DNA of 64,000 bases from Drosophila miranda (GCF_003369915.1 NC_046676.1:6138001-6202000); one strand, 5' to 3'. Counted from the first letter of the stretch, positions 1 through 11,188 are shown. Notes: generated from the sequence alone by a model not told the origin. Made by a program: numbers and translations.

Positions 1-2393
1 CCCAGACCAGGTAATCCCGGCCCAACTTCAGAAGGCCGGGGATACGGCCATCAACTGGCTACAAGGTATCTTCAGGAAGATACTGGCTGTGGGTACAATC
101 CCGCGAACATGGCTTAAGGCAAAGATAGTCTTCATTCCCAAAGCTGGGAAAGCCTCGCACTCAGCTGCAAAAGACTTTAGACCAATCAGCCTATCGTCCT
201 TCCTTCTCAAAACCTTTGAGAGACTCGTCGGGCTGCAACTGAGGACAACTATACACCCTCAGTTGCTGTCAGGCGCACAGCATGCCTACCGGAAAGGAAA
301 ATCCACGGAAACGGCTCTTCATGAAGTGATCTCAGCGGTAGAGAAATCTCTGCATCACAAAGAGTACTCACTCATAGCCTTTCTAGATATTGAGGGAGCT
401 TTCAACAACGTTGTACCGGGCGCCATTACAGAAGCCCTGACTGACCTGGGGGTGGACCGTCACTTGGTGATGCTCATTGATCAATTGCTCACATGCAGGA
501 CGGTGACATCATCGATGGGATCGTCCGCCCAGTCAAGGTATGTCAACAGAGGCACCCCGCAAGGTGGTGTCCTGTCTCCTCTTCTGTGGAACATAGCAGT
601 CAACAAGATTCTATGTGACCTAGAAGGGGGGGCTGCAATGTCGTGGCCTATGCGGACGACGTTGCGATTATCTTCTCGGGGAAATACCCCCAAACACTGT
701 GCGACTTAATGTCCACAAAGCTAGCGCAACTGTCGGATTGGACAGAATCGCGCGGTCTGGGAGTAAATCCCTCAAAAACGGAACTCGTACTATTCACAAA
801 TAAATACAAGGTCCCGCCCCTCAACCCTCCAATACTACAAGGATGCAGGCTCTCCTTTAGCGACAGTGCCAGTTACTTAGGGTTGGTAATTGACAAGAAG
901 CTTAGCTGGAACCTGAATGTCAAAGACAGAGTGAAGAAGGCAATGACTGCACTCTACACATGCAAAAAAGCTATTGGGCTAAGATGGGGAATGATCCCAA
1001 GCATAGTCCAATGGATATATCAAGCTATAGTTAGACCAATACTACTCTACGGAGTTACGGTGTGGTGGCCGGCCCTATCAAAAAGGGCGATCACCAAGCA
1101 ACTGGGCAAAGTCCAGCGGACTGCCGCCCTATGCATCAGCGGAGCTCTTCGCACCACCCCAAATGATGCGCTAAATGCCATCCTATGCCTACAGAGCCTT
1201 GACCTCGCAGGAAAGGAACGGGCAGAAGCAGCAGCAATACGTCTAAGAGACTCAGATCAATGGGTGACACAGTGCATAGGTCACTCAGCCATATTAAATA
1301 ATAGCAGTACCGTCCCCTCAAAAACAGACTACCAAGTTCCAAGAGAGTACACAGACACTCCCTTCGACACAATCATCCCTCACAGAGACGAATGGCTCGA
1401 GGGACTCCCAGGCCCAGATGGGGCCATAAACATCTTCACAGATGGATCAAAGCTGGACGACAGAGTCGGAGGGGGAATCTACTCTGAACAGCTAAGCATA
1501 AGGCATTCCTTCAGACTCCCAGATCATTGCAGTGTCTTTCAAGCGGAAGTCATAGCAATCAGGGAGGCTCTAGACTGCCTACAAGCGGCTGCCGTCACGG
1601 CAACCAAGCTAAACATTTATAGCGACAGCCAGGCTGCGATCAAATCGCTGAGCGCGATTTCCTCGAACTCGGCCACCGTGGCAGACTGCCGCAAATCTCT
1701 GCACGAGATGGCTCAGCAATTTGCTATTAGCCTGATTTGGGTCCCGGGCCACCGGGACATCGAGGGCAACTGTATAGCGGACGAGCTGGCCAGACCTGGC
1801 ACTACAATCCCCCTTCTCCAAGACAAGGAGGATATCTGTATGCCAATGGCCACCTGTAAGCTCATTATAAGGGAGCAATACAAGCGACTAAACAACGATA
1901 TGTGGCAAACAGTGCCACGATGTCGCACAACTCGGCAAACATGGCCGACCATGGACATGAAGCGCACCTCCGAGCTCCTCAAGTTAAGCAGGAAAAGGTG
2001 CAGCGTGGTCACACGTTCCCTCACGGGACACTGGCTAATAGGCACCCACGCTAACAGGCTGGGGGCCCCACATAACGATTTTTGTCGCAGCTGTAGAGAC
2101 GAGGAAGAGGAGGAGACAGTGGAACATCTGTTCTGCTCCTGCCCAGCTCTCAGCAGAAGAAGGCTACAGCACCTGGGCTCAGCCTTTCTACACGACATCT
2201 CAGAGATGTCCAAACTATGTCCCAGGAGGATAGCGAACTTTGTGAGAGCATCTGGCTGGGATAATTGCTGACAGGAAGTCTCACAACGCAGGAAGGAAAT
2301 GATCCTATGCGGTATCACAACGGGCCGAAACCGGCCTAAGTGTGACGGGTTCCGAGCGAGCCCGGCAGCCGCCTCAACCTAACCTAACCTAAC
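1..2393 (+). mobile_element. LOA-type LINE, 5' part outside window
   Basis: Second half of a non-LTR retrotransposon. The reverse transcriptase lies in two frames, 89-709 and 643-2271. The first carries the RT core up to a TPQGG motif; the second begins with the catalytic AYADD box. The second frame then has an RNase H domain (FTDGSK near 1438, with following E and D motifs) and a C-terminal Cys-rich finger near 2085-2140. RT plus RNase H plus terminal finger fits the LOA/I/R1 group of LINEs. The copy at 24-29 kb on the other strand is a close relative. The frame break falls at a run of seven G at 626-632, where the relative encodes one more glycine. The 3' end is a tail of about four CCTAA repeats near 2375-2395. 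LOA-clade assignment (LOA, Bilbo, Baggins) is by memory of the family. Confidence 0.8.
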
Positions 2394-2399
2394 CTAGGG

Positions 2400-3150
2400 A
2401 GTGTCGTTGGCTGACTTACATAAAACGATCCCATCAGGTACTGCGGGGCACTGGTAGAACAGAGTCTTCAACCAACTGGAGCACTGGCAACCCCAGAAAC
2501 CTATGGTAGAGCTAATAAACTCCGCATAAAAGCGGGGAGCTCTCTAAAGGTTGCAGCTCCCGGGATCGTTGGGTTCTCCTCCATACAGCTGGGGTCCGCA
2601 GTTGGCGTAGAAGTCCAGATACCCCATTGAACGGAACATTACTCGATCCAGAATATCCGTGAGGATAACATCAACTGTGTCCACGTATCACTGCCACGAA
2701 GGAAGAAGGGTTTACCGGGTACAGTCCGCGTACAGTAATCCGCTTCAACTTTCGCTTCAGATAATTGGTGGTCTGACCGCCACCTCCCCGCAAAGACTGA
2801 ATCCAATCAGTTGGATCATCTCATTCTGAACTATGCCCCGGTCCATGAGCTGCGCCAGGCATTTGCTAACTAGGGGAGGATTGAGCGAGTGCGGAGTGAG
2901 TGAGTGCAGAAACAGTGGCAGTGACAGCTATGTACTTACTTTGAGTAACGCCAGAAGGTATGATTTTAATTGTGACACTCCAGTCATCACAAAGAAGGTT
3001 GGGTCAAACAGTCCGACCAGAGAATTGTTTTCCTCAACCAAATGAATGCTGTTTGAGGAATCCCAATGGAAGGCTCATCCGAATCCGATCGCCCGATTCC
3101 TTTTCTTACCCAGTATGAAGAGACACGCCATTAGCTGCATTGCGTCAAAA
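2400..3150 (-). pseudogene. Pancreatic-type lipase gene fragment
   Basis: The minus strand encodes pieces typical of insect neutral lipases. Reading 5' to 3' on that strand: a segment with LFDPTFFV near 3010; a stretch resembling the region around the catalytic serine (IQLIGFSL near 2800, with a Cys where the family has G-A/G); then VDVILTD, MGYLDFYANCGPQ, a DPGSC segment, RAPRFYAE and GFWG..CSSW. These follow the normal order of the lipase domain. Stops interrupt the frame (for example after the DPGSC segment) and the first part has frame changes, so this is a decayed gene fragment. It lies between two LINE remnants. Which lipase gene it came from is not clear. Confidence 0.7.
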
Positions 3151-3159
3151 TTTATTCGA

Positions 3160-3669
3160 ATGTTGCTGATACTTAAAGTTTACTCTACCGATTATCTAAA
3201 GCCCGCGATCTGGTTTGAGCCAACTAATTGCGGCGGTACCTGCCACCTCCCGTTTGCCTTTTGCTCAAACATTTCGTGCGTGAGAAGCCTACACGTAGCC
3301 AGAGGCATCGCTACTTGCTCCCTCTCTGATAAGAGAGGAATGGTAGTGTCCTGCGTGGCTAGCTCGTCGCCGGCATTATGCCCCTCGATGTCCCTATGTC
3401 AGGGGACCCATTAAAGGAAGAAATCTAACTGCTCTGCGATCTCATCAGTCGCTGAATTCGACGATATTGCGCCTAAAGCTTTAATAGCTGCACGAGAAGA
3501 CGCACACTAAGTGAGTGTCTAGGAGTAGTTTGGAGACAATAGAAATGGCCTCCTTGATGGCCACAACCTCCACTACGGTGACTTTTAACTCGTTACAGTA
3601 GACTCCGCCACCCACGCGGCCGTCTAGCTTTTAGCCATCAGTGTAAAAGCGGAGTATAGAGTATAAAAA
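3160..3669 (-). mobile_element. Decayed LOA-type LINE scrap (RNase H region)
   Basis: The sequence is similar in order and wording to the antisense of the RNase H region at 24190-24660, for example the shared antisense reading CVRSLHVA..IATCSLSD. It is clearly more degraded than that copy and ends where the DINE-like repeat begins at 3670. The internal parts of the LINE are missing. Confidence 0.7.
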
Positions 3670-4786
3670 CGAGGGGGAACGTTGTGAGTTGCTGCGGACA
3701 CCGCAACTCTACAGTTATACCCGATACTTATGTAGTCAGTATGGCTCTCCTCCGGCAGACGCCGCTAATATTAAACGACACGACAAAGAGTGCGTGCGAG
3801 AGAGACAGAAAATCAGTCTGAGCGTGACGTCGGGCGCTGCGTAGCCAGTGCAAATTGATTTGTTCCTTTTGGGTATAAAAATGATCCGATCTGATCCAGA
3901 TTCAGCAGTCTGATAGATATGGTCATTATCTATGATTCTGCGTTTTTAGTTTTCTCGAATCTCCAATATTGTGGATGCAACAGATTTTCGTTCTTTGTGG
4001 GGGCGGAAGGGGGTGGGGCGAAATTCTGAGATATACTTTTTATAGTGAGATCTAACAGAAGTGCGGATACCAAATTTGGTTACTCTAGCTTTAATAGTCT
4101 CTGAGATTTGTGGATGCCCCAGATTTTCGTCCTTTGCGGGGGCGGAAGGGGGTGTGGCGAAATTTGGACACGAAACGGTCAAGGTCCGATATCGCAGGAG
4201 TGTGGATACCAAATTTTGTTGCTCTGGCTCTTATAGGTTCTGAGATCCTTGAACTCATATTTTGCAATTGGCAAAGCCGACCATGAAACCTGTGTGTTAG
4301 AGAGAGACAGAGCGAGAAAGAATGAAATTGTTTTCTTGATTCTGGCTATAATAATTATACGATCTGGTTGAGATTTTACACTCTAGAACATATAGTCATC
4401 CTCTACGATTCTGCGTTTTTGGTTTTATCGTATCTTTAAAAATGTGGATGCCACAGATTTTCGTCCTTTGTGGGGGCGGAAGTGGGCGGGGCGAAGTTTT
4501 GAAATATTTTTGTAGCAGTGACATATCACAGAAGTCTGGATCCAAAACATCGTTGCTCTAGCTCTTATAGTCTTTGAGCACTAGGTGCTGAAGGGGACGG
4601 ACAGACGGACAGACGGACGGACGGACAGACGGACAGACAGACATGGCTCAATCGACTCGGCTATTGATGCTGATCAAGAATATATATACTTTATGGGGTC
4701 GGAAACGATTCCTTCTGGACGTTACACACATCCACTTTTACCACAAATCTAGTATACCCCAATACTCATTTTGAGTATCGGGTATA
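3670..4786. repeat. DINE-1/Helitron-like repeat, copy 1
   Basis: A non-coding repeat of about 1.1 kb found three times in the window (also 30604-34270 and 61012-62116). It has inner inverted repeats TATACCCGATACT (near 3719) and AGTATCGGGTATA (4774-4786). Internal blocks recur with the phrase CAGATTTTCGTCCTTTG, followed by a GACR tetranucleotide tract and a TATATATACTTTAT block. The left end has a 7-bp stem (GAGTTGC...GCAACTC), like a Helitron 3' hairpin if the element runs on the minus strand. These traits match DINE-1/mini-me elements (TA and GTCY microsatellites, subterminal inverted repeats). It carries no coding capacity. Confidence 0.7.
4595..4642. repeat. GACR tetranucleotide microsatellite
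   Basis: Tandem GACG/GACA units inside the DINE-like repeat. On the other strand this is (GTCY)n. The same tract occurs in the other two copies (31472-31500 and 61925-61972) with different repeat numbers. Confidence 0.9.
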
Positions 4787-4865
4787 AAAATGAAATTTTG
4801 AATACCTGCCGAATCGAATCTTATCATTCGTTTCATCGGTATATTTAGAAAATTAAAAGGTATAT

Positions 4866-4909
4866 TTCGGTATATTTCTGAGGGTCACACCGAATTCGCG
4901 GTCACACTA
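4866..4909 (+). promoter_or_regulatory. Stoml2 core promoter: motif 6 then motif 1
   Basis: 4866-4877 matches Ohler motif 6 (KTYRGTATWTTT). 4899-4909 is a perfect Ohler motif 1 (YGGTCACACTR, bound by M1BP), with a near match at 4882-4891. The pair lies 55-100 bp upstream of the Stoml2 start codon. Motif 6 with motif 1 is a known TATA-less promoter type in Drosophila housekeeping genes. Confidence 0.75.
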
Positions 4910-4963
4910 ATATATTGTTTTCTTCTTAGTTTTTTTATATTAAAATCAGCACATTATTTAAAA

Positions 4964-7900
4964 ATGTCCAGATTTCTCTTATCTACGCGAAGATTAATGC
5001 CCCAGGTCTGTTGCAGTGCTGCCAAACCAAATGTTGTATTTTGTATTTATGTGCTAACACTCTACAGCAAGATTTCCTGCTTGCCGGCTCATGGGTCACC
5101 ACGCAGTTCCGCGGAAAGACATCGACTCCCATGAACACCGTTGTAATGTTCGTACCCCAACAAGAGGTATGTTCTAATGTTGGATAATACTTATGCTGGC
5201 TTATTCCAATTGTAAATATAATTAATAAGGCGTGGGTAGTGGAACGTATGGGTAGATTTCATAGAATTCTTGACCCCGGCCTCAATGTTTTGGTTCCAAT
5301 CGCGGACAAAATCAAATATGTGCAGAGCCTGAAGGAAATTGCGATAGATGTTCCGAAACAGAGTGCTATTACATCTGACAATGTCACTCTTGATATTGAT
5401 GGAGTGCTTTACTTGCGGATCATTGATCCATACAGAGGTTCGTTATACATCGATTTGCATGTGTGTGGGTTGCATGTGTTGGTGTTTACCATGTTATATC
5501 ATTTTTAAGCGTCTTACGGTGTGGAAGATCCGGAGTTTGCTATAACACAACTCGCCCAAACCACAATGAGGTCCGAGCTGGGAAAAATGTCATTGGACAA
5601 GGTGTTTCGAGAAAGGGAATCACTAAACGTTAGCATTGTCGATTCCATCAACAAGGCAAGCGAAGCGTGGGGCATTGCCTGTCTGCGTTACGAAATTCGA
5701 GATATACGAGTAAGTACTAGAATGAGCATCAACAACAACACGATCTTATCTTAAAATTTATCTGCCAACAAGCTACCAACAAGAGTCCATGAAGCAATGC
5801 AAATGCAAGTCGAAGCGGAAAGAAGGAAAAGAGCGGCTATTTTGGAGTCGGAAGGCGTTCGTGAAGCCGAAATTAACATTGCTGAAGGCAAAAGAAAGTC
5901 GAGAATACTGGCATCCGGTAGTATATATTTGTATACGCACAGTAACTTACAACTAACCTAATTTCTTGGTTTTTTTCAGAGGCTGAACGGCAGGAGCATA
6001 TAAACAAAGCTAGCGGCGAAGCTGCTGCCATTATTGCCGTAGCAGATGCCAGAGCTCGTAGCCTGCAGGCCATAGCAAAGTCTCTGGCACACATTGTAAG
6101 TAAAACACTATCTTTACAAAACTAAGTATACAAGGGAAAAGTAGACATTCACAAAACAAAACTTAACAACTTAACAAAACGCAGAAACACGATACTTAAA
6201 ATTAAGCAATGTTCCAACCGGAGTATGAAAAACGACTGCTTCAGGGATTAGGTATACCGGGAGCCAGTGGGCGAGAGCACTCGGACTTACGCTGCATTCC
6301 TTCACGCGCCAGGAATAACTGGGAACGAAACTATCATTTGACGGCTGATCCGAACCCGGTTATTGCGGAACAGTTACACAATTCCCCATATGCATGTCTG
6401 CTGCGAAATGAGTTGCTGGACTCTGAAGTTTCCTCAATTTATGATTGCAAGCGCAGTAAAAACATTCTTTTGGATACGGGTGATTTCACAGAAAGGGAAA
6501 ACATACGCGTTTTCGGATATGGAAATTACACTCCACCGAATAAGACCGCGCGCCACCCATTCTCAAGGATTAGCGAAGCCAGTCGTAGGCTACTTTGCAG
6601 TCCAACTAGTGCAGTCCGCCGGGTAACTCGCCTGCCGTATAAGGTTCTTGACGCCCCTGAGCTACAGGACGACTTTTATTTAAACGCCCTGGATTGGTCG
6701 TCGAAGGACATACTCGGTGTTGGCCTTGGATGTTCTCTTTATCTTTGGAGTGCAGTAAACTCCCAGGTAACACGCCTGTGTGACCTTAGCGACGAAGACA
6801 ATTTGATAACAGCTGTGAAATGGCACAGCGGAGGAAAGGAGCTAGCTGTTGGCACAAATCATGGCTCCGTAGCCATTTGGGATGTCGACCGCGAGAAGCA
6901 GATTTCTAATTTAAGCGGACATATATCCCGTGTTACCGCATTGGACTGGCGAGGTAACAGCTTGGCGAGCGGCTCCCGTGATCGCAGTATTTTGCAGCGA
7001 GATATCCGCACCAATACTATCACCAGCTGCTTGCAGGGGCACAGTCAGGAGGTTTGTGGCTTGCAATGGTCTCCGACTTGGGAGTATCTGGCTAGTGGAG
7101 GTAATGACAATCGTTTGCTGATATGGACGGCTCAAAGTCCTGAGCCACTTCATAAGTTTACCGCTCATAATGCTGCCGTGAAGGCACTGGGCTGGTCTCC
7201 TCACAAGTCCGGCCTCTTGGCTAGTGGCGGAGGTTCCGCCGATCGTTGCCTTCGCTTCTGGAACGTGATTAGCGGTCAGATGGTACAATCTGTTGATACC
7301 GGAGCACAGATCAGTAATTTGGCATGGTCGCGAAATTCAGCTGAACTTGTTACCACTCATGGGTTCGGACAACCACAGATTGTGTTATGGCGCTATCCAT
7401 CCCTGAAGCAAGTTGTTAACCTGTCGGGTCATAACCGCCGTGTGATATATCTAGCTGTAAGCCCAGACGGCAAGTCAATAGTAACGGGCGGCGGTGACGA
7501 GACTCTTCGCTTCTGGAATGTATTTACCGAACGAAAGCAGCCTCAGGCGCCACGATCAGCACTTAGCCTTTTCTCCAACATACGATAAAGTCCTAAATTC
7601 TAGAATATCAAAAACTGTATCGCAAATTTTAATGAAATTCTTTATCACTTTCCATTTCCATTATCAGTTCCATATCTTATTGCTAACAAAAATAGATTAT
7701 CAATGGTTATTGGCAACTGTTTACTGTTTTTCATTAAACAATCTCTTATTCTAGGATGGAAAGAATGCTGCTTCACTCACTCTAGCCGAGCAATACATTG
7801 GAGCGTTTAAGCAATTGGCTAAAACAAATAATACTATGATATTGCCGTCTAACGCCGCAGATGTAAACGGATTTGTGGCGCAAGCCCTGGCAGTGTACAA

Positions 7901-8039
7901 TCATGTTTCCAGCTCAAACCAGTCCAGCATCGAGCATACGGCACATGTCAAAAACGTTGGTTCTTGTCTCAATACCAATAATATTGAGTACAATCAGATA
8001 AATGATGACAAAAAGAGTGTAAAAATTAATATTGAATAA
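4964..8039 (+). CDS. Stoml2: Stomatin-like protein 2 (mitochondrial SPFH protein)
   Basis: Exons 4964-5005, 5068-5166, 5230-5437, 5510-5709, 5773-5917, 5980-6095 and 7755-8039 join in frame to 364 residues. The product is a prohibitin/stomatin-type scaffold of the mitochondrial inner membrane. A basic N-terminus (MSRFLLSTRRLMPQ) fits a mitochondrial import signal. The SPFH/band 7 domain starts near residue 40 (ERMGRFHRILDPGLN) and includes QSAITSDNV and the ATTMRSELG-type region, followed by an Ala/Glu-rich coiled coil (EAMQMQVEAERRKRA) and the C-terminal LAEQYIGAF segment. The start follows directly on the motif 1 promoter. The last intron (6096-7754) is unusually long because it contains a fizzy-family gene on the same strand. 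The 3' end converges on COX15. Confidence 0.93.
6209..7588 (+). CDS. fzr2: Fizzy-related (Cdh1-type) APC/C activator, nested gene
   Basis: A single-exon gene of 459 residues lying wholly inside the last intron of Stoml2, same strand. It encodes a Cdc20/Cdh1-type activator that presents substrates to the anaphase-promoting complex. WD40 repeats run from about residue 165 to 450 (for example GHISRVTALDW, GHSQEVCGLQWSP, GHNRRVIYLAVSPDG). The protein ends in the Ile-Arg tail (LFSNIR) that docks on APC/C. The N-terminal C-box is altered: the family has DRFIP-x-R, here it reads DLRCIPSR. Lack of introns fits a retrocopy of fzr that has stayed open. The D. melanogaster paralogue fzr2 is my best match by length and context, from memory. 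Confidence 0.85.
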   Translation: MFQPEYEKRLLQGLGIPGASGREHSDLRCIPSRARNNWERNYHLTADPNPVIAEQLHNSPYACLLRNELLDSEVSSIYDCKRSKNILLDTGDFTERENIRVFGYGNYTPPNKTARHPFSRISEASRRLLCSPTSAVRRVTRLPYKVLDAPELQDDFYLNALDWSSKDILGVGLGCSLYLWSAVNSQVTRLCDLSDEDNLITAVKWHSGGKELAVGTNHGSVAIWDVDREKQISNLSGHISRVTALDWRGNSLASGSRDRSILQRDIRTNTITSCLQGHSQEVCGLQWSPTWEYLASGGNDNRLLIWTAQSPEPLHKFTAHNAAVKALGWSPHKSGLLASGGGSADRCLRFWNVISGQMVQSVDTGAQISNLAWSRNSAELVTTHGFGQPQIVLWRYPSLKQVVNLSGHNRRVIYLAVSPDGKSIVTGGGDETLRFWNVFTERKQPQAPRSALSLFSNIR

Positions 8040-8285
8040 GGATGAATTAAATGATTGTTGCTATTAATCTAGAATTTTTTTTTTTTTTTACTCCAGCGAC
8101 TGCATTTATTGCATTTAAAAAGACGAACTACTCTTTTGTGACTCGGCTTGACATCTTTATCAACTAAATGGATAGTTTACATCTGCAAGCGTTTAAAATC
8201 TCAGTTATTGTAGCTACAGCCCACCATTTAAGAAAACTTTATTACACATTTATCAAATGCTACCCTTATTCAGTTCATTAGAGTT

Positions 8286-9677
8286 TTACTTGGGCAAATA
8301 CTTTAGGAACCGGATCTCGTGTGATAACCAAAGCGCAAAGCTAAGAAGGACCAGCGAGCCAGACTGATGAGCCGTCGCTAAAGGTACTGGCACGTAGTTC
8401 AATAGTGTCGTAACGCCCAGGGTAGCTTGTGTCCACGCCATGGCGAACACAGCGTTGATTGCCCAATTTGTTCGCTTGGGTAACTGCATGCGCCTCGTGA
8501 CTAGCCATAAGGCTGTAGCTAGGGAAACTGTGGTGATGCCCAGGATGCGGTGGTTAAACTGAACCGTTGTTGGATTTTCCGTTATATTCCTTTGGATGGG
8601 CTTAAACTGCCACATGTCATCAGGGATCCAGCTGTCCCCCATTTTTGGGAATGAGTTGTAAACTAATCCGGCGTCAAGTCCGGCCACAAAAGCGCCGGAG
8701 ATGGCAGTTAGAAACACCATTCCCTTTGTCATGTGTGACAGTCCTTTGATATTAAATGCTTTCTTTGCTTTCAACACGAATGGCTCCGAAGGGAATAGCT
8801 TCGACATTGCTTGTGATAGGGAAAGGGCATACAAAACAAATGCTGCCGCTAGGTGGGAGGCCAATCTGTATTGAGAGACGCGCGGCACATCATTCTGGTC
8901 TTCGAATCTGTTCTCCAATCCAGATTTAACCATGTACCATCCCATTAACCCTTGGAGACCAATCAGAGTCCCCAGCAGCAGAACACTGTTCTTGGTTTTT
9001 GGACAGAAATAACCTTTTTTCCAGAAATATGCTGCTGGGACAAGGAAAAATCCACCAATGGCGCGACCCCACATTCTGTGTATGTACTCCATGAGGTATA
9101 TAAATTTGAACTCTTCAACAGTCATGCTTGCATTTTTCCTACAAAGAAATGATTGAAGCATTAACACCTTTATGTAATAGGTGAATGCATTTAATACTTG
9201 CAGTTTATATTCCGGATATTGTTGATACTTGCTGAATTCTTGAGCCCATTCCTCTTGAGATCTTGGCATGCGTTCTCCAGTCAGCTTCCAAGTAACCATA
9301 GAAAGGCCAGACTCTGTTAATCTCGTTACACCGCCTGCAGGCAAGGAATAGCAATAATGTTCAGCATTTGCCGGCAAATTAGTTAAGAGAATATCATTAC
9401 CAAGGCCAACCGCAACAAAAACCATTCCGCTGACTCCTAGAAACCATCTTCCCACAGTTTTCTCGCTTTTGGAAATGCTAACCTGTTTAATCGTTGGTAT
9501 TTCCTTCAAGACATTGGTTTTAATGGAAGAAATATAATATAATATACAATACATAACCGTCGATGTACAGAGTAACCATTTACTTACCTTTGTGGTTTGC
9601 GCAATAGTCGTGTTTAGCCGGGGTCTGGGAACCAAGAGCTTTACCATACTGGTCCTTTTTTGCAGCATTCGTAGCAT
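8286..9677 (-). CDS. Cox15: COX15, haem A synthase
   Basis: Haem A synthase of the mitochondrial inner membrane, converting haem O to haem A for cytochrome oxidase. Exons on the minus strand: 9588-9677, then 9401-9482 (or up to 9503), 9202-9334, 8286-9138; 385 or 392 residues. Conserved histidine motifs are present: EYIHRMWGR, YRLASHLAAA, VQFNHRILG and ATAHQSGSL, with multiple membrane helices and GGVTRLTESGLSM near the start of the domain. All introns are multiples of three and free of stops, so the locus also reads as one open frame, but the retained segments do not fit the family. The intron at 9139-9201 uses a GC-AG pair (donor GCAAGT). The acceptor of the first intron is uncertain between 9483 and 9504. 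Confidence 0.92.
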   Translation of the reverse strand: MLRMLQKRTSMVKLLVPRPRLNTTIAQTTKVSKWLLCTSTVMYCILYYISSIKTNVLKEIPTIKQVSISKSEKTVGRWFLGVSGMVFVAVGLGNDILLTNLPANAEHYCYSLPAGGVTRLTESGLSMVTWKLTGERMPRSQEEWAQEFSKYQQYPEYKLQVLNAFTYYIKVLMLQSFLCRKNASMTVEEFKFIYLMEYIHRMWGRAIGGFFLVPAAYFWKKGYFCPKTKNSVLLLGTLIGLQGLMGWYMVKSGLENRFEDQNDVPRVSQYRLASHLAAAFVLYALSLSQAMSKLFPSEPFVLKAKKAFNIKGLSHMTKGMVFLTAISGAFVAGLDAGLVYNSFPKMGDSWIPDDMWQFKPIQRNITENPTTVQFNHRILGITTVSLATALWLVTRRMQLPKRTNWAINAVFAMAWTQATLGVTTLLNYVPVPLATAHQSGSLVLLSFALWLSHEIRFLKYLPK

Positions 9678-10426
9678 TTCGCGGCTTGTAATTTTTGTTC
9701 AGCTTTCCTAACTTTATATTTCCAATACTATTTAACCAGTTCTAATATATTTCCTTAATTCCAAATCCACTTTGAAGTGCATATGAGGGATGGGGCATTC
9801 AAAGAACCAAGTTCTTTTCGTTCAAGGGCTGCTAAGCTAAATCGTTCAGAATATAAATTCAAGTTTTGAATGAAAATTCTAGGTATTCCTGGTCGACATG
9901 AATTTTCTTTGGATCTATTTTTGTTAGGTATTACTCTACCACAGCTGGGTGGCACGTTTTGGCACAAAAAGTTCAACAGCTTTTCGACTGGTGCGACAAT
10001 AATTTAGACTAGAGTGGTCTTGAAGTATAGTCGCATACGGGAAATATCACATAAAAATATGGATACTTATTTCCATTATCCAACTATGATTCTAACGACG
10101 TTGGATCACTGAAACTACAGAAAAATAGTGTAAACTGTCTCCGAGTTCAGAAAGTTCCGTTGAGATATCCCAAAAAAACTATCACACTTTTATTGTACAA
10201 AATATTTACATATATCGATATACATATGACCATATGATTTTTCGATTCCAAATAAACTTGGTTACAACACGAGCACGTCTAAAAAAGATTAAAAACCCCA
10301 CAATTTAAACGCTGAGTAAAACCAGATGAAGAATTTGAAGTGACGCTTAAAAGGAAGAAACATTTAACATATTACGGGAAATACAGTTACCAGAGTCCGG
10401 TAAATTCGTCAGTTGTCCTTGTCAAA
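9678..10426. other. Divergent intergenic region, COX15 / C6orf136-like
   Basis: AT-rich spacer between two divergently transcribed genes. A DRE is present near its right side (listed separately). I see no further gene or repeat in it; short open frames here have no family resemblance. Confidence 0.6.
10213..10220. promoter_or_regulatory. DRE (TATCGATA)
   Basis: Perfect palindromic DNA replication-related element (Ohler motif 2, bound by DREF), about 210 bp before the start of the C6orf136-like gene. Confidence 0.65.
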
Positions 10427-11188
10427 ATGATGCGAAATTTTGGAATTTTATCAATGAGAAAGAGCAATTTGATAAGCTTGTGGGGCTCCAAAGAACAGGC
10501 GTGGGCTTCCACAATGCGATTATACTCTCCTTGCACTGGATCATATAACTACAATTGGCTAAAGGTTTGTGAAGGTAGTATCATAATGCAACCGAAACGA
10601 AGTCTTCACGAAAACAGTAATGTACAAACATCCGCCAAAGAGAAGGAAAATGTTCGAAAGCCTGAAGATCTGGAGCGAGCCTACGAAGTTCTGCGAACCA
10701 CGCTTCCCAAACTCTTTGTTGAACCGCTGAACTATTCCATATACAGCCCAAACCTTATATTTCAGAACAATATTACCGGCAAGCACACAGTCGGTCTATA
10801 CCACTTTGTTAAGCAAATTGCCATTCTTCGAACTGTGGGTCACCTAAAGTACGCCTACGTTAAGTTTGAGGTTCTTAAAATTACAAAGCATCCCGACGAT
10901 TACACCGTGCGCATAAGGTGGCGCGTGAGGGGCATATCCGGCCTGAAGGTGATGTTCCAGTTCTGGAAATACAAGGTGTGGCAATTGAAGGAAGTACTGA
11001 AGGATCAGGAGGCATGGTACGATGGATTTTCCATATGCTACTTGGGAGAAAGCGGTCTAATAGAAAAGCACGTTGTTGATAAAGTTATGCCGGATGAGAG
11101 TCGAGAGTCTGTTGAAAATGCCTCTGCAATCACCCTGCCAACCGAGTCCCTGGCAGCGATAGCATCTCAGAAACTAAGCTGTCAATAA
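10427..11188 (+). CDS. C6orf136-like DUF2358 protein, probably mitochondrial
   Basis: Open frame without obvious intron; I place the start at 10427 ([12 protein letters not shown]), giving 253 residues, because that N-terminus is basic and lacks acids, as in import signals. An in-frame ATG at 10340 would add 29 residues. From about residue 80 the protein has the DUF2358/C6orf136 domain, an NTF2-like fold: [37 protein letters not shown], then the [15 protein letters not shown] strand block and a WYDGFS segment. Human C6orf136 is reported as mitochondrial; its role is poorly known. The gene converges on THOC5 with 132 bp between the stops. Confidence 0.8.
   Translation: MMRNFGILSMRKSNLISLWGSKEQAWASTMRLYSPCTGSYNYNWLKVCEGSIIMQPKRSLHENSNVQTSAKEKENVRKPEDLERAYEVLRTTLPKLFVEPLNYSIYSPNLIFQNNITGKHTVGLYHFVKQIAILRTVGHLKYAYVKFEVLKITKHPDDYTVRIRWRVRGISGLKVMFQFWKYKVWQLKEVLKDQEAWYDGFSICYLGESGLIEKHVVDKVMPDESRESVENASAITLPTESLAAIASQKLSCQ

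Noticed and set aside
4595-4642. Tandem array considered as a CRISPR-like or satellite array
   Set aside because: It is a simple GACR tetranucleotide tract belonging to the DINE-like repeat.
8286-9677. COX15 read as one uninterrupted 463-residue frame
   Set aside because: Three segments inserted into conserved blocks have splice signals and AT-rich intron composition, and removing them gives the family length.
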